Positions 30,365 through 38,551 are shown, counted from the stretch's first letter. The stretch: DNA of 64,000 bases from Acetothermia bacterium UBA7521 (GCA_002479455.1 DLNB01000018.1:1-64000), one strand, 5' to 3'. The notes: a model not told the origin generated them from the sequence alone. Translations and numbers: made by a program.

Positions 30365-30802
30365 ATGGAAACCAGGCTCAAGGATGCAGGCTACCGAATC
30401 ACCCAGTCGCGGCGGGCGGTGCTCCGCGCGTTGGAGGGTGGACCAGCGCACGTGAGCGCGGCGCAGGTCCTCGCCCTGGGACGGAAGGCTTGCAGGACCC
30501 TGAGCCGCGCTTCCGTGTACCGAACCCTGGAGGCGCTCGAAGCTACGGGCGCCCTGCGCGCGCTGCCGTCGCCGGACGGACGCGTCTACGTGCGGGTCAC
30601 GGACGGGCATCACCATCTTGTCTGCCAGGGCTGCGGCGACGTTCAAGACTTCGACGGCTGCGCCCTGTGCAATGCATGGGCGCCGGTGGCCGAGGCGGAA
30701 GGGTTCTCCGTGGCGGGGCAACTTCTCGAGGTGTTCGGCCTGTGCAGGGAGTGCAGAACAGAGGAGGCAGCACATGCAAAGAGACAAGACGATCCGACCT
30801 AG
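30365..30802 (+). CDS. zur: Fur-family regulator, probable Zur
   Basis: A 145-residue Fur-family repressor. The winged-helix N-domain reads LKDAGYRITQSRRAVLRALE and SRASVYRTLEALEATGAL. The metal domain contains DGHHHLVCQGCGDVQDFDGC, and a second Cys pair occurs in LCRECRTEE, giving the structural zinc CxxC sites. Zinc rather than iron specificity is inferred from the adjacent znuA-type operon. The last ~10 codons overlap the transporter's first gene. The ATG at 30365 is immediately preceded by GGGGAGACAACGACC. Self-regulation through the operator at 30318-30342 is likely. Confidence 0.85.
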   Translation: METRLKDAGYRITQSRRAVLRALEGGPAHVSAAQVLALGRKACRTLSRASVYRTLEALEATGALRALPSPDGRVYVRVTDGHHHLVCQGCGDVQDFDGCALCNAWAPVAEAEGFSVAGQLLEVFGLCRECRTEEAAHAKRQDDPT

Positions 30803-31688
30803 GATGCTGTTCTGGACGATGCTCGTGACGGTGGTTCTCGGCGCTCCGGCGATCGCCGCGCCCATGGTCGTGGCCACGGCGAGCTTCGTGGGCGACATCG
30901 TGGCCCAGATCGGGGGAGACGAGATTCAGCTCAGTGTGCTGTTCCCTCTGGGCGCGGACCCCCACAGCTTCGAGGCAACGCCTGCCGACGCCGTTCTGCT
31001 GGCCCGTGCCGCGGTGGTGTTCGCGGTGGGGGCGGGGCTGGAGGAGGCCCTCAAGCCGTTGCTGTCTACGACCGGCGTCCGGGTGGTTGAACTGGCCGAG
31101 TTCGTGCCTCTGCTCTCCTGGGCCGGGCACGACCACGACGAGGACCATCACCACGGCGAGCACGATCCGCATGTGTGGACCGATCCCACGCGCGTCTCCC
31201 TGTGGACGCACGTGATCCAGGATGTCTTGACGGAACTGGCCCCCGAGCACGCCGACGTGTTCTCGGCGCGGGCGGCCGCGTACCGCGAGGAGCTTACCCA
31301 ACTCGATCTGTGGATCGTGCAGCAGGTTGGCCGCGTTTCCCGCGAGAACCGCCTGCTTGTCTCCGACCACCACGTGTTGGGCTACTTCGCCCATCGCTAC
31401 GGGTTCCGGGTGGCGGGATCGGTCGTGCCCGGCCTGTCCACCCTTGCTGAGCCGTCGGCGCGCGAACTGGCTGAGTTGGTCTTCACGATTCGCGCTATGG
31501 GAGTCCGAGCCGTGTTCGTCTCCACGACCGTCAACCCCCAGCTCGCCGAGCAGGTGGCCCGCGATACGGGGGCCCGGGTGGTTCGCCTGTACGCGGCATC
31601 GCTCAGCGATCCCGCTGGACCGGCGTCCACGTACCTCGACATGATGCGGTACAACGTGACGGCGATCGTGGAGGCCCTGGGAGAGTAG
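30774..31688 (+). CDS. znuA: Zinc ABC transporter, substrate-binding protein
   Basis: A 304-residue cluster A-I metal-binding protein. The N-terminus has a signal peptide (RPRMLFWTMLVTVVLGAPAIAAP). The mature domain starts VVATASFVGDIVAQIGGDEIQLSVLFPLGADPHSFEATPAD, with a first metal His. A His/Asp-rich loop GHDHDEDHHHGEHDPHVWTDPTR is characteristic of zinc binders. VSDHHVLGYFAHRYGFRVAGSVVPG supplies another ligand. It ends within 2 bp of the ATPase gene. The ATG at 30774 follows GAGGAGG, overlapping the regulator's 3' end. Confidence 0.9.
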   Translation: MQRDKTIRPRMLFWTMLVTVVLGAPAIAAPMVVATASFVGDIVAQIGGDEIQLSVLFPLGADPHSFEATPADAVLLARAAVVFAVGAGLEEALKPLLSTTGVRVVELAEFVPLLSWAGHDHDEDHHHGEHDPHVWTDPTRVSLWTHVIQDVLTELAPEHADVFSARAAAYREELTQLDLWIVQQVGRVSRENRLLVSDHHVLGYFAHRYGFRVAGSVVPGLSTLAEPSARELAELVFTIRAMGVRAVFVSTTVNPQLAEQVARDTGARVVRLYAASLSDPAGPASTYLDMMRYNVTAIVEALGE

Positions 31689-31689
31689 C

Positions 31690-32550
31690 ATGACTGAACA
31701 GACGGTTCGGACCGCCTGCGTCCGCCCTCGGCGACGGGGACGGGTGCGTCACTTGCGCCACGTCGTGGGCGCTCCTGCCCTTGAGCTGCACGGGCTTACG
31801 GTCTGCTATCGCGGGGCGCCGGCCCTCGAGTCCGTGACCCTGAGCCTGGCCCGGGGCGAGCGCCTGGCTGTGCTCGGCCCGAACGGGGCGGGGAAGAGCA
31901 CCCTGCTCAAGGTGATCGCCGGCGTCCTCTCCCCCAGCGCCGGGGAGGTCCGCGTGTACGGGCATGGCCCCCACGGTCACACATGCATCGCCTACCTCCC
32001 CCAGCGGAGCGGGGTCGACTGGACGTTCCCGCTCACGGTGGCCGACGTCGTGAGCATGGGCCGACTTAGGAGGGGACGCTGGCTGAGACGTCAGAACGAG
32101 GTTGACCGAGCGCGCGTGCAGGATTGCCTTCATCAGGTCGGCCTCGCCGAACTCGCCGACCGGCCGATCGCCGAGCTTTCGGGAGGGCAACAGCAACGCA
32201 TGTTCATCGCCCGCGCTCTGGCCCAACAGGCCGAACTGATCCTGATGGACGAGCCTCTGGCCGGCCTCGACGCGCCCGCCCAGAAGGGCCTGTTGACCCT
32301 CATGAACGACCTTCCGGATGGCCCCACCCTCATCGTGGCCCTCCATGAGCTGGCGATCGCCCGCGACCACTTCCCCAGGATCCTCCTCTTGCGGCAGAAG
32401 GTGGTGGGGCTCGGATCTCCCGCCGACGTGTTCACCCCGGACCGGTTGCGCGACGCCTACGGCGAATCGGTGCAGCTCGTCGAGACGCCTCAGGGGACTC
32501 TCGTCGTCACCGACACCTGCTGCCCGCCGGACGCGGAGCGAGAGCCATGA
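31690..32550 (+). CDS. znuC: Zinc ABC transporter, ATP-binding protein
   Basis: A 286-residue ATPase. Walker A is LGPNGAGKSTLLKVIAGVL, the signature motif is ELSGGQQQRMFIARAL, Walker B is LILMDEPLAGLD, and the switch His is in IVALHEL. The first ~28 residues are an Arg-rich extension before LELHGLTVCYRG. The ATG at 31690 is immediately after znuA; a later in-frame start cannot be excluded. It overlaps znuB by 4 bp. The C-terminus contains CCPPD, possibly metal-sensing, but this is speculation. Confidence 0.88.
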   Translation: MTEQTVRTACVRPRRRGRVRHLRHVVGAPALELHGLTVCYRGAPALESVTLSLARGERLAVLGPNGAGKSTLLKVIAGVLSPSAGEVRVYGHGPHGHTCIAYLPQRSGVDWTFPLTVADVVSMGRLRRGRWLRRQNEVDRARVQDCLHQVGLAELADRPIAELSGGQQQRMFIARALAQQAELILMDEPLAGLDAPAQKGLLTLMNDLPDGPTLIVALHELAIARDHFPRILLLRQKVVGLGSPADVFTPDRLRDAYGESVQLVETPQGTLVVTDTCCPPDAEREP

Positions 32551-33389
32551 TCACGTTCTTCGCCGAGCCGTTTGCCTTCCCGTTCATGCTCCGGGCGCTG
32601 GCGGCCTCCGTGCTCACGGGCGCGGTGTGCGGACTCGTAGGGACCTACGTCGTCCTCCGCGGGATGGCGTTCTTCGGGGACGCCCTGGCTCATAGCGTGC
32701 TTCCCGGCGTGGCCGTGGGGTACCTGGTGGGGAGGGGGTCGCGGACGGTGGTGTTCGGGTGGGCATTGGGCTCTGCCGCGGTCGCCGCCTTGGCGATGGG
32801 CGCGCTCGCCCGGCGATCGAAACTGAAGGAGGACACGTCGATCGGCATCGTGTTCGTGTCCATGTTCGCCCTGGGGATCGCCCTCATCTCCACCACCCGC
32901 GGCTACGCCGTGGACCTGGCGCACTTCCTGTTCGGCAACGTGTTGGGCGTGTCCCCCGTGCAACTGCAGATGGTCGCCGCGCTCAGCGGGTTCGTCGCTC
33001 TGATCGTGATCGTGCTGCGGCACGGGTTTCTCGTGGTCTCGTTCGATCCGATCCTGGCGCACACGCTGCGGCTCCCCGTGCGCCTCCTCAACAACCTGCT
33101 GTTGCTCCTGCTGGCGGCGACCGTGGTCGTCTGTCTTCAGTCCGTGGGGATCGCCCTCACGCTGGCGATGCTCGTCCTCCCCCCGAGCACGGGGTACCTG
33201 TTGGCCCGACGCCTTCCGGCGATGATGCTCATCTCGACGTCGGCGGGAGCCCTCGCCGGCGTGTTCGGGCTGTACCTCTCTTACTACGCGCGGATCGCCG
33301 CCGGTCCAGCGGTCGTCTTGGTCGGGGTGGGGCTGTTCCTCCTCTCCCTCGCCGTCTCCCCGCGACGCGGGCAGCTGCTCGTCCGCTGA
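32547..33389 (+). CDS. znuB: Zinc ABC transporter, permease
   Basis: A 280-residue ABC-3-family permease with about eight membrane segments. Examples are LRALAASVLTGAVCGLVGTYVVLRGMAFFGDALAHSVLPGVAVGYL and GIALTLAMLVLPPSTGYLLA. The conserved D-ALAHSVLPG motif near residue 45 interacts with the ATPase. It completes the zur-znuACB operon. The stop at 33389 is followed by about 60 bp before an unrelated gene. Confidence 0.9.
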   Translation: MITFFAEPFAFPFMLRALAASVLTGAVCGLVGTYVVLRGMAFFGDALAHSVLPGVAVGYLVGRGSRTVVFGWALGSAAVAALAMGALARRSKLKEDTSIGIVFVSMFALGIALISTTRGYAVDLAHFLFGNVLGVSPVQLQMVAALSGFVALIVIVLRHGFLVVSFDPILAHTLRLPVRLLNNLLLLLLAATVVVCLQSVGIALTLAMLVLPPSTGYLLARRLPAMMLISTSAGALAGVFGLYLSYYARIAAGPAVVLVGVGLFLLSLAVSPRRGQLLVR

Positions 33390-33450
33390 GAGCCTCCCCG
33401 CCGGCGCGGTCGTGTAGGATAGCCTCTCGCACGAGATGAGGAGGCGTTCC

Positions 33451-34233
33451 ATGGAGGAGTACGACCGGCAGGACGCACTGTTCTACGACTACTATTCAAC
33501 CGGCGTGCCCGGCGACGTGGAGTTCTACGTCGCGGAGGCGGTGAAGGCCGGGTCTCCTGTGCTGGAGATCGCCTGCGGCACAGGACGGATCCTCATCCCC
33601 GTCGCCGAGGCCGGGGTGGAGGTCGTGGGGCTGGACCGGTCCCCGTCCATGCTCGCCGTGGCGCGCGAGAAGGTGGCCCGGCTCTCCCCGGCAACCCAGA
33701 AGCGGGTTCAGCTTGTTCACGGGGACATGCGTGGCTTCGACCTCGGGCGGAAGTTCACCCTCGCCATGATCCCGTACCGGGCGTTCCTCCACCTGCTTAC
33801 GGTCGACGACCAGCGCCGGGCGCTGCGCTGCATTCGAGAGCATCTCGTGGACGGCGGAAAGCTCGTCCTGAACAACTTCGACCCCCGGTTGGAGACGATC
33901 GTCGCCCATCGTGCCTCGCTCGGTTCCGCGCTGAAGCTCGACAGCGAGTTCGTCCACCCCGAGACCGGGCGCCGCGTTCTGGTGTGGGACACCCGGGAGT
34001 ACGACGTCGCGGAGCAGATCATCCGCCAGTACTTCGTGTTCGAGGAGTTGGATGGGGACGGGCACGTGGTCGCCAAGAGGTTCAACCCGCTCGTCCTCCG
34101 GTACCTGTTCCGCTACGAGATGCAGCACCTGCTGGAGCTGGCGGGGTTCAGGGTCGAAGCCCTGTACGGCGATTTCGACCGCAGCCCGTTCCGCCCCGGC
34201 GGCGAGCAGGTCTGGGTGGCCTCGCGAGCCTGA
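33451..34233 (+). CDS. Class I SAM-dependent methyltransferase
   Basis: A 260-residue methyltransferase. The SAM motif VLEIACGTGRILIPVAEAGVEVVGLDRSPSML (about 38-69) is clear, followed by VHGDMRGFDLGRKFTLAMIPYRAFLHL and a C-terminal end typical of the family. The substrate is unknown. The ATG at 33451 is selected because GAGGAGG lies 7 bases upstream. A TAGGAT -10-like hexamer is near 33416. It is followed by repeats rather than a co-oriented gene. Confidence 0.85.
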   Translation: MEEYDRQDALFYDYYSTGVPGDVEFYVAEAVKAGSPVLEIACGTGRILIPVAEAGVEVVGLDRSPSMLAVAREKVARLSPATQKRVQLVHGDMRGFDLGRKFTLAMIPYRAFLHLLTVDDQRRALRCIREHLVDGGKLVLNNFDPRLETIVAHRASLGSALKLDSEFVHPETGRRVLVWDTREYDVAEQIIRQYFVFEELDGDGHVVAKRFNPLVLRYLFRYEMQHLLELAGFRVEALYGDFDRSPFRPGGEQVWVASRA

Positions 34234-34243
34234 TTCCTCTGGG

Positions 34244-34278
34244 TTTCCCTCTCCCCGACGCGGGGAGGGTGGGGGAAA
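34244..34278. repeat. REP-like palindrome, copy 5
   Basis: TTTCCCTCTCCCC-GACG-CGGGGAGGGTGGGGGAAA is a near-perfect hairpin after the methyltransferase stop. It may serve as a terminator for that gene although no T-run follows. Confidence 0.6.
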
Positions 34279-34395
34279 GGAGAAACAGCCGCCATCAAAA
34301 GAGGGGGCGAGAAAGAGCAAGGCCTTCTCTGCGGTGAGCCGGGTTCCCAATGCCCGACCCGTGCCCATTCGAGACGGCCGTCGCAGACGAGCTGC

Positions 34396-34491
34396 GACGC
34401 TACACAGTCGTCGTGCGCGGTTGTAGCGTCGGGGCTTGTCCCCGACGGGCCTTCATGGAGCGTCGGGCTTCATGCCCGACGGCAGTGTGGT
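34396..34491. repeat. Compound palindromic repeat, copy C1
   Basis: An inverted pair GACGCTACA (34396-34404) / TGTAGCGTC (34422-34430) is followed by two GTCGGGG/CCCCGAC-type hairpins, the second being GCGTCGGGCTTCATGCCCGACGG. The same order of a GCTAC/GTAGC pair and a GTCGGGCTTCATGCCCGAC hairpin recurs at 61534-61585. Confidence 0.65.
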
Positions 34492-34504
34492 GCGATCGGC
34501 GGCC

Positions 34505-35257
34505 CTACTTCACCTTGCCGACCGGAGCGAGGTAGATCGTGAACTCGTCCTGCGCATCCACCCCGAGCAGGGCGTCCATCTTCTCCTGGTGGTAGGCACC
34601 GATCCCGCACGTCCCGGCGCCGATCGCCTCGCAGGCGAGGTACAGGTTCTGGCACATATGCCCGGCGTCGATGGCGATCACCTTGTGCGAGAAGGTGCTG
34701 TACCGCCACTCCGTGCGGTACGGGATGACCGTCCAGGCGAACACGGCCGCCGCCTGGCCGACGAACTCCTGGCCCAGGCACCCCTCGGTGACTCGGGCCG
34801 GCAGTTCTGGGTCCAAGCGCAACAGGACGAGCGCGTGGTCCAGGGGAAGATAGCGGTACAGGCCGGGTTCGAGGCCCGTGACCCGGTTCACCACCAGGTA
34901 CGTTTCGAACGGGTGCCGCGCCCCGGCCGAGGGCACGGTGCGCAAGCTGGCCACGCCATCGCGGACCACGCGCTGCACGCCCTGCGTAGCCCACAGGAGG
35001 AAGGTGAGCTCCTCCAGGCTTAACGGATCGCCGGTGAACCGGCGGTGGCTGCGGCGCGAGGCGATCGCGTCGAACACCGAGACCGGGTTCACCTGGAGGG
35101 TCTTCGGGTCGGGCAGCTTCACCACCGGCGCGCCTTCCGGCGCGGGGGTCTGCAGGGGAGGGTGAGAGATCCCTCTCTTCTGATCCGTCTCCATCTGGTG
35201 GGCCTTTGCCCAGGATGTGGCCTTCAACAGCCGCCGACCGGTCTCGATGGAGTCCAT
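34505..35257 (-). CDS. SagB/ThcOx-type nitroreductase-family oxidoreductase
   Basis: A 250-residue FMN-dependent nitroreductase-fold protein of the SagB-type. Characteristic motifs are VFDAIASRRSHRRFTGDPLSLEELTFLLWATQGV (FMN contacts), TVPSAGARHPFETYLVVNRV, GLYRYLPLDHAL and AGHMCQNLYLACEAIGAGTCGIGAYH. Family members oxidise azoline rings in modified peptides or act on unknown substrates. No precursor peptide or cyclodehydratase is seen nearby. The ATG at 35257 is preceded on the minus strand by AAGGAGG with 5-base spacing. Confidence 0.85.
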   Translation of the reverse strand: MDSIETGRRLLKATSWAKAHQMETDQKRGISHPPLQTPAPEGAPVVKLPDPKTLQVNPVSVFDAIASRRSHRRFTGDPLSLEELTFLLWATQGVQRVVRDGVASLRTVPSAGARHPFETYLVVNRVTGLEPGLYRYLPLDHALVLLRLDPELPARVTEGCLGQEFVGQAAAVFAWTVIPYRTEWRYSTFSHKVIAIDAGHMCQNLYLACEAIGAGTCGIGAYHQEKMDALLGVDAQDEFTIYLAPVGKVK

Positions 35258-35482
35258 TGCGCCTCCTTGGGTGGTCTCGTGTCCCCCAAGCTTACCCCGT
35301 GACGCGGGGCGGTTCTCCCGGAAGTTGTCGCCCGCACCGTCGGGGTCAAACCTTCATTTTTAGGGTTCAGCGACTGGCCTTCTACTCCATCACCGCCAAG
35401 CGGTTCCTGTTCCGTGCATACGCCTGGGCAGCCCCTGGAGGGAAAGTGCCCTTCACGTATGCGCTCCGGAGATCATCCTTTG

Positions 35483-36289
35483 TCAGGTACGGAGGCCGTC
35501 TGCGACGAGGGCCAGCAGTCCTTTCTCCTCGCCGGGGATGCGTTCAGCGAGGCGGGCGCCGGCGACCACGGCCATCCAGGCATCGAGCTGCCCGGGCGCA
35601 GCGGGCGTCGTGGCGAGGTAGCGACGCAGGTAGACGCGGTGGAAGGCGCGCCGGATGAGCTCGACCACCCGGCGGCCGGGCATGTCCTTCGGGAGCACCG
35701 CTGCACGGAAGAGAACCGCGGTTCGTGCGACGTCGGCAAGCGGGTTCCCCTGGGTGGCATCCATCCAGTCGAGGACCATCGGCCCACGCTCGGTAAGGTA
35801 CACGTTCCCCGGGTGGAAGTCGCCGTGGCACGCGGCGTTGCCCCCGGGTAGGCGACCGAGAAGGGCGAGAAGAGACGTCCGTGCGTCCTCAGCAAGCCCG
35901 GGAGCACGCTCGATCGCGCGGGTCAAACGGTCCGTAGCGCGCGGCAGAGTGGGGACTTGGGCGTTGTGCACCTGGAGGTGGAGGTCGGCCAGGAACCGGG
36001 CCGTCTCGCGAACCGCCCACGGCCGACGTTGAAGCGACTCCATGAGCGACTGGCCGGCGATCTCCTCGTAGATGATCCCGAACCGCCCGTCCACCTGCGT
36101 TACCCCATGCACCGCGGGGACAGGGAGACCGGCGGCGTGGACGGCCTCGGCCTTGCCCGCTTCGTAGCGGGCATCGCCCTCGCCCCAGCCGGGACGGAAG
36201 AGCTTGAGCACCCGGCCCCCCTCCAGACGGAAGATCTCCGCGGTGCGGCCCTCGGCGATGCGGGGACCTGGGAGGAGAGGGGCGGACAT
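35483..36289 (-). CDS. Aminoglycoside phosphotransferase-family (APH) kinase
   Basis: A 268-residue APH-fold small-molecule kinase. The N-lobe is RTAEIFRLEGGRVLKLFRPG, with the ATP-binding Lys. The catalytic loop is ACHGDFHPGNVYLTERGPMVLDWMDATQGNPLADVARTA, containing HGDxxxxN and the metal Asp. Members phosphorylate antibiotics, sugars or choline, and the substrate is unknown here. No clear ribosome binding site was found before the ATG at 36289. Its neighbours do not clarify the role. Confidence 0.82.
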   Translation of the reverse strand: MSAPLLPGPRIAEGRTAEIFRLEGGRVLKLFRPGWGEGDARYEAGKAEAVHAAGLPVPAVHGVTQVDGRFGIIYEEIAGQSLMESLQRRPWAVRETARFLADLHLQVHNAQVPTLPRATDRLTRAIERAPGLAEDARTSLLALLGRLPGGNAACHGDFHPGNVYLTERGPMVLDWMDATQGNPLADVARTAVLFRAAVLPKDMPGRRVVELIRRAFHRVYLRRYLATTPAAPGQLDAWMAVVAGARLAERIPGEEKGLLALVADGLRT

Positions 36290-36314
36290 AGCGGCGATGG
36301 TAGCGGCCGTCGGC

Positions 36315-37097
36315 TTACCCAGTTGGAGGCTTCGTGGCCTCCAGGGTGAGGCTCATGATGGATGGGCCACCGTCTCCACCACAATCGGTCGCGCAGGGGA
36401 AGGCGGGGTCGGCGGACGTTTCCTTCAGGACGCGGATGCCCGCGAACCCCGCGGCGCGGATCATCTCCAAGTAGTCGTCCACCTTCGCTGCTCCGGCCAC
36501 GCACGCGACGTAGGCCTCGATCGATTCCCGGACTGCAGCCGGCAGCTCTTTCAGGAGGACGAGGTCGGAGACGACCATCCGCCCACCGGCCCGCAAGACG
36601 CGGTACGCCTCGCGAAACACGCGGGGTTTGTCAGGGGAGAGGTTGATGACGCAGTTGGAGATCACGACGTCCACCATGGCGTCGGCCACGGGGAGGTTCT
36701 CGATCTCCCCCAGCCGGAACTCGACGTTCGCCACGCCCTGGGTGCGGACGTTTTCTCGTGCGCGATCGAGCATTTCGGGGGTCATGTCCACGCCGATGAC
36801 GTGCCCCTTCTCGCCCACGATCCGTGCTGCCAGGAAGCAGTCGATGCCGGCCCCGGACCCGAGGTCGAGCACCACGTCGCCTTTCTTCAGGCCGGCGAGC
36901 GAGGTGGGGTTTCCGCAGCCGAGCCCAAGGTCGGCGCCCGCGGGGAGGGAGCGCAGCTCTTCCTCGGTGTACCCGATCGCTTCGCTCGTTGCCGCCGGGG
37001 TGCCGCAGCAGCCTGGTCGAGTACAGCACGAGGTTCCGCTCTGCGCACGTCGGGCATACCCCTCACGTACGGCTCTTCTCACTTGATCGTCCGGCAT
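36315..37097 (-). CDS. arsM: ArsM-like arsenite methyltransferase
   Basis: A 260-residue methyltransferase of the arsenite-methylating branch. The SAM motif is VVLDLGSGAGIDCFLAARIVGEKGHVIGVDMTPEML. Conserved cysteines occur near residues 24-31 (SCCTRPGCCG), at GIDC, at VISNCVINLSPDK and at YVACVAGA. In ArsM three such cysteines bind As(III). The C-terminus with ATDCGGDGG carries another Cys. The ATG at 37097 follows GGAGG closely. The upstream gene is an AbrB-like protein separated by 15 bp, so the pair is co-transcribed. Confidence 0.82.
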   Translation of the reverse strand: MPDDQVRRAVREGYARRAQSGTSCCTRPGCCGTPAATSEAIGYTEEELRSLPAGADLGLGCGNPTSLAGLKKGDVVLDLGSGAGIDCFLAARIVGEKGHVIGVDMTPEMLDRARENVRTQGVANVEFRLGEIENLPVADAMVDVVISNCVINLSPDKPRVFREAYRVLRAGGRMVVSDLVLLKELPAAVRESIEAYVACVAGAAKVDDYLEMIRAAGFAGIRVLKETSADPAFPCATDCGGDGGPSIMSLTLEATKPPTG

Positions 37098-37112
37098 GAT
37101 TCCTCCATCGTT

Positions 37113-37379
37113 CTACGGGGAAGCGTCTTCGAGAGGCCCCTCGGCTATCGGCCCCAAGACGGATCGCACGGCGTCGGCCAGGGCCCCGGCCTTCGTCAGG
37201 ATGAGGCAACACACGGCTCCGTCCCTCTCGATGGTGCTGAGGGCGAGCTTGTCGCCGCCGCGGAGTCCGAGCCTCTCGCGGATTCCCTTCGGAAGGACCA
37301 TCTGCCCCCGTTCGTCCACACTGATCAAGGCCTCGACCTTGCAGCAGCCACGGGATTCCTTACGGTTGGCTCTCGGCAT
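37113..37379 (-). CDS. AbrB/SpoVT-type regulator, HgcC-like
   Basis: An 88-residue swapped-hairpin AbrB-family protein: KVEALISVDERGQMVLPKGIRERLGLRGGDKLALSTI, followed by a Cys-Cys motif in GAVCCLILTKAG. A second Cys pair precedes the domain (SRGCCKVEAL). This matches the small 'HgcAB-associated' proteins seen beside hgcAB and arsM genes. No hgcA or hgcB is in the window. The paired cysteines suggest binding of a soft metal or metalloid, which would suit control of the downstream arsM. The ATG at 37379 has GGGAGA just upstream, and a palindrome array lies 16-40 bp upstream. Confidence 0.75.
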   Translation of the reverse strand: MPRANRKESRGCCKVEALISVDERGQMVLPKGIRERLGLRGGDKLALSTIERDGAVCCLILTKAGALADAVRSVLGPIAEGPLEDASP

Positions 37380-37394
37380 CGCTTCTCCCGATAA

Positions 37395-37418
37395 ATCAGA
37401 CAATTCTGATTGATCAGA
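37395..37418. promoter_or_regulatory. Overlapping palindromes, probable operator of the AbrB/arsM operon
   Basis: ATCAGA-CAAT-TCTGAT (37395-37410) overlaps TCTGAT-TG-ATCAGA (37405-37418). Three ATCAGA half-sites alternate in orientation. They lie 16-40 bp before the regulator's start codon on the minus strand, consistent with autoregulation. Confidence 0.55.
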
Positions 37419-37495
37419 GCAAACGCTACAGGAGAAAGCCTCCGTTGTCAAGGGGAGCAGCGCGTTCTGCTCAAGAAGGCATCCTGCTGCGTCGT

Positions 37496-37969
37496 CTACG
37501 ATGGGAGACAGCGACTGAGCCTATCCACCACTTCGGCGCTCTGTCGTTCCCGGCTCCGGCGAGACCAGTTGACGACGCCCGACCCGCGTACCTGCGTGCC
37601 CTTGGCTTCGACGGCCCGACGCATCTGGTGGAGGGCGTTATTCCCACCCATCCAGGCGAACGGGAAGGACTGGGTCACGAAACACGCCACGCGCTTGCCA
37701 GCAAGCGATGGTACCTGGCGGAGGTAGGCCTGCATCGCGAGCGGCAGGGCGAACCCGTGCACAGGTGACCCGAACGCGACGGCGTCGTAGTTTTCAACGC
37801 AGGGCACCGACTTGAGGTTCACGTCCTTCACTCCGGGGCGGACCTCTCCTTCGGTCTCCAGCCGCTCCAGGGTCACGGTGTGGCCGGCGGCAGCCAACTT
37901 CTTCTGCAGCTTCGCCGCGACGGAGAGCGTGTGTCCCGTCTGGGAGTGGATGATCAACCCGATGTTCAT
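37496..37969 (-). CDS. Flavodoxin-family protein
   Basis: A 157-residue flavodoxin fold. The FMN phosphate loop is IIHSQTGHTLSVAAKLQKKL at the N-terminus, followed by YDAVAFGSPVHGFALPLAMQAYL and KRVACFVTQSFPF. It probably carries electrons in redox reactions, but its partner is unknown. The ATG at 37969 follows GGAGGGAATC. It could share regulation with the nearby metalloid genes, but it is separated from the AbrB-like gene by about 115 bp containing that gene's promoter. Confidence 0.82.
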   Translation of the reverse strand: MNIGLIIHSQTGHTLSVAAKLQKKLAAAGHTVTLERLETEGEVRPGVKDVNLKSVPCVENYDAVAFGSPVHGFALPLAMQAYLRQVPSLAGKRVACFVTQSFPFAWMGGNNALHQMRRAVEAKGTQVRGSGVVNWSRRSRERQSAEVVDRLSRCLPS

Positions 37970-38035
37970 GATTCCCTCCTTGCTGGATCTCTCGCGATCA
38001 ATGGACAGGTTTGGGAGCTACAATTCCCCACAATC

Positions 38036-38551
38036 TCACCGGGCATCGGTTGGGTCGAGTGCCCGTTCGTACTCGATCACCTCTTGGTGGGGATCGGAGT
38101 CCCACGCCCGTCTCCCGGTCTCGCGGAACCCGGACGCCACGTACATCCGTTGCGCGGGGATGTGCCAAGCGCCGCTGAGCGTGGACACACGGGCCGTATG
38201 GATGCCCCGCGCGGACATCCGCCGCAGGATTTCCTGGACCTGAAGCTTCCCGAGCCCACGGCCGCGGTATTCGGGGATGATGCAGTTGTGCCCCACGCGG
38301 CCGAACTCCGGTGCCCCGCGGGGGTCGAACGATCCGAAACCCACGACGCGACCGCCGACCGAACTGAGGAAGACGCACGCCCCGACGGTGTCGGGGTGAT
38401 CGAACGCCGCTTGGTCGAACTGTTCCCACTTGGCTACCTCGGGCAGCCAGCACGCGGGTTCCGTTCTCAACAATTCCGCGTAGCTCTGCCTCAACATTGC
38501 TGCGATGAGGCCACGGTGGCTTTCCTGGGGCGCCTCGTAGTCTAGGACCAT
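38036..38551 (-). CDS. GNAT N-acetyltransferase
   Basis: A 171-residue acetyltransferase. The central motif is NCIIPEYRGRGLGKLQVQEILRRM, the acetyl-CoA loop, followed by ARVSTLSGAWHIPAQRMYVASGFRETGRR. Substrate is unknown. The first residues VLDYEAPQESHRGLIAAMLRQSYAELL fit the family's first helix. No strong ribosome binding site precedes the ATG at 38551; the next gene upstream on this strand ends 13 bp away, so coupling is possible. Confidence 0.82.
   Translation of the reverse strand: MVLDYEAPQESHRGLIAAMLRQSYAELLRTEPACWLPEVAKWEQFDQAAFDHPDTVGACVFLSSVGGRVVGFGSFDPRGAPEFGRVGHNCIIPEYRGRGLGKLQVQEILRRMSARGIHTARVSTLSGAWHIPAQRMYVASGFRETGRRAWDSDPHQEVIEYERALDPTDAR

Larger units (their letters stand above)
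34234..34504. other. Repeat-rich intergenic region
   Basis: This 271-bp convergent gap contains REP-like copy 5 and the compound palindrome C1, described separately. No open frame with family features is visible. Confidence 0.6.

Noticed and set aside
35258..35482. Possible gene in the 225-bp gap between the nitroreductase and the APH kinase
   Set aside because: No frame has family motifs with a ribosome binding site. The region probably contains only the nitroreductase promoter.
36315..37379. Mercury methylation locus (hgcAB)
   Set aside because: Only an HgcC-like AbrB protein and ArsM are present. No corrinoid protein HgcA or ferredoxin HgcB is encoded in the window.
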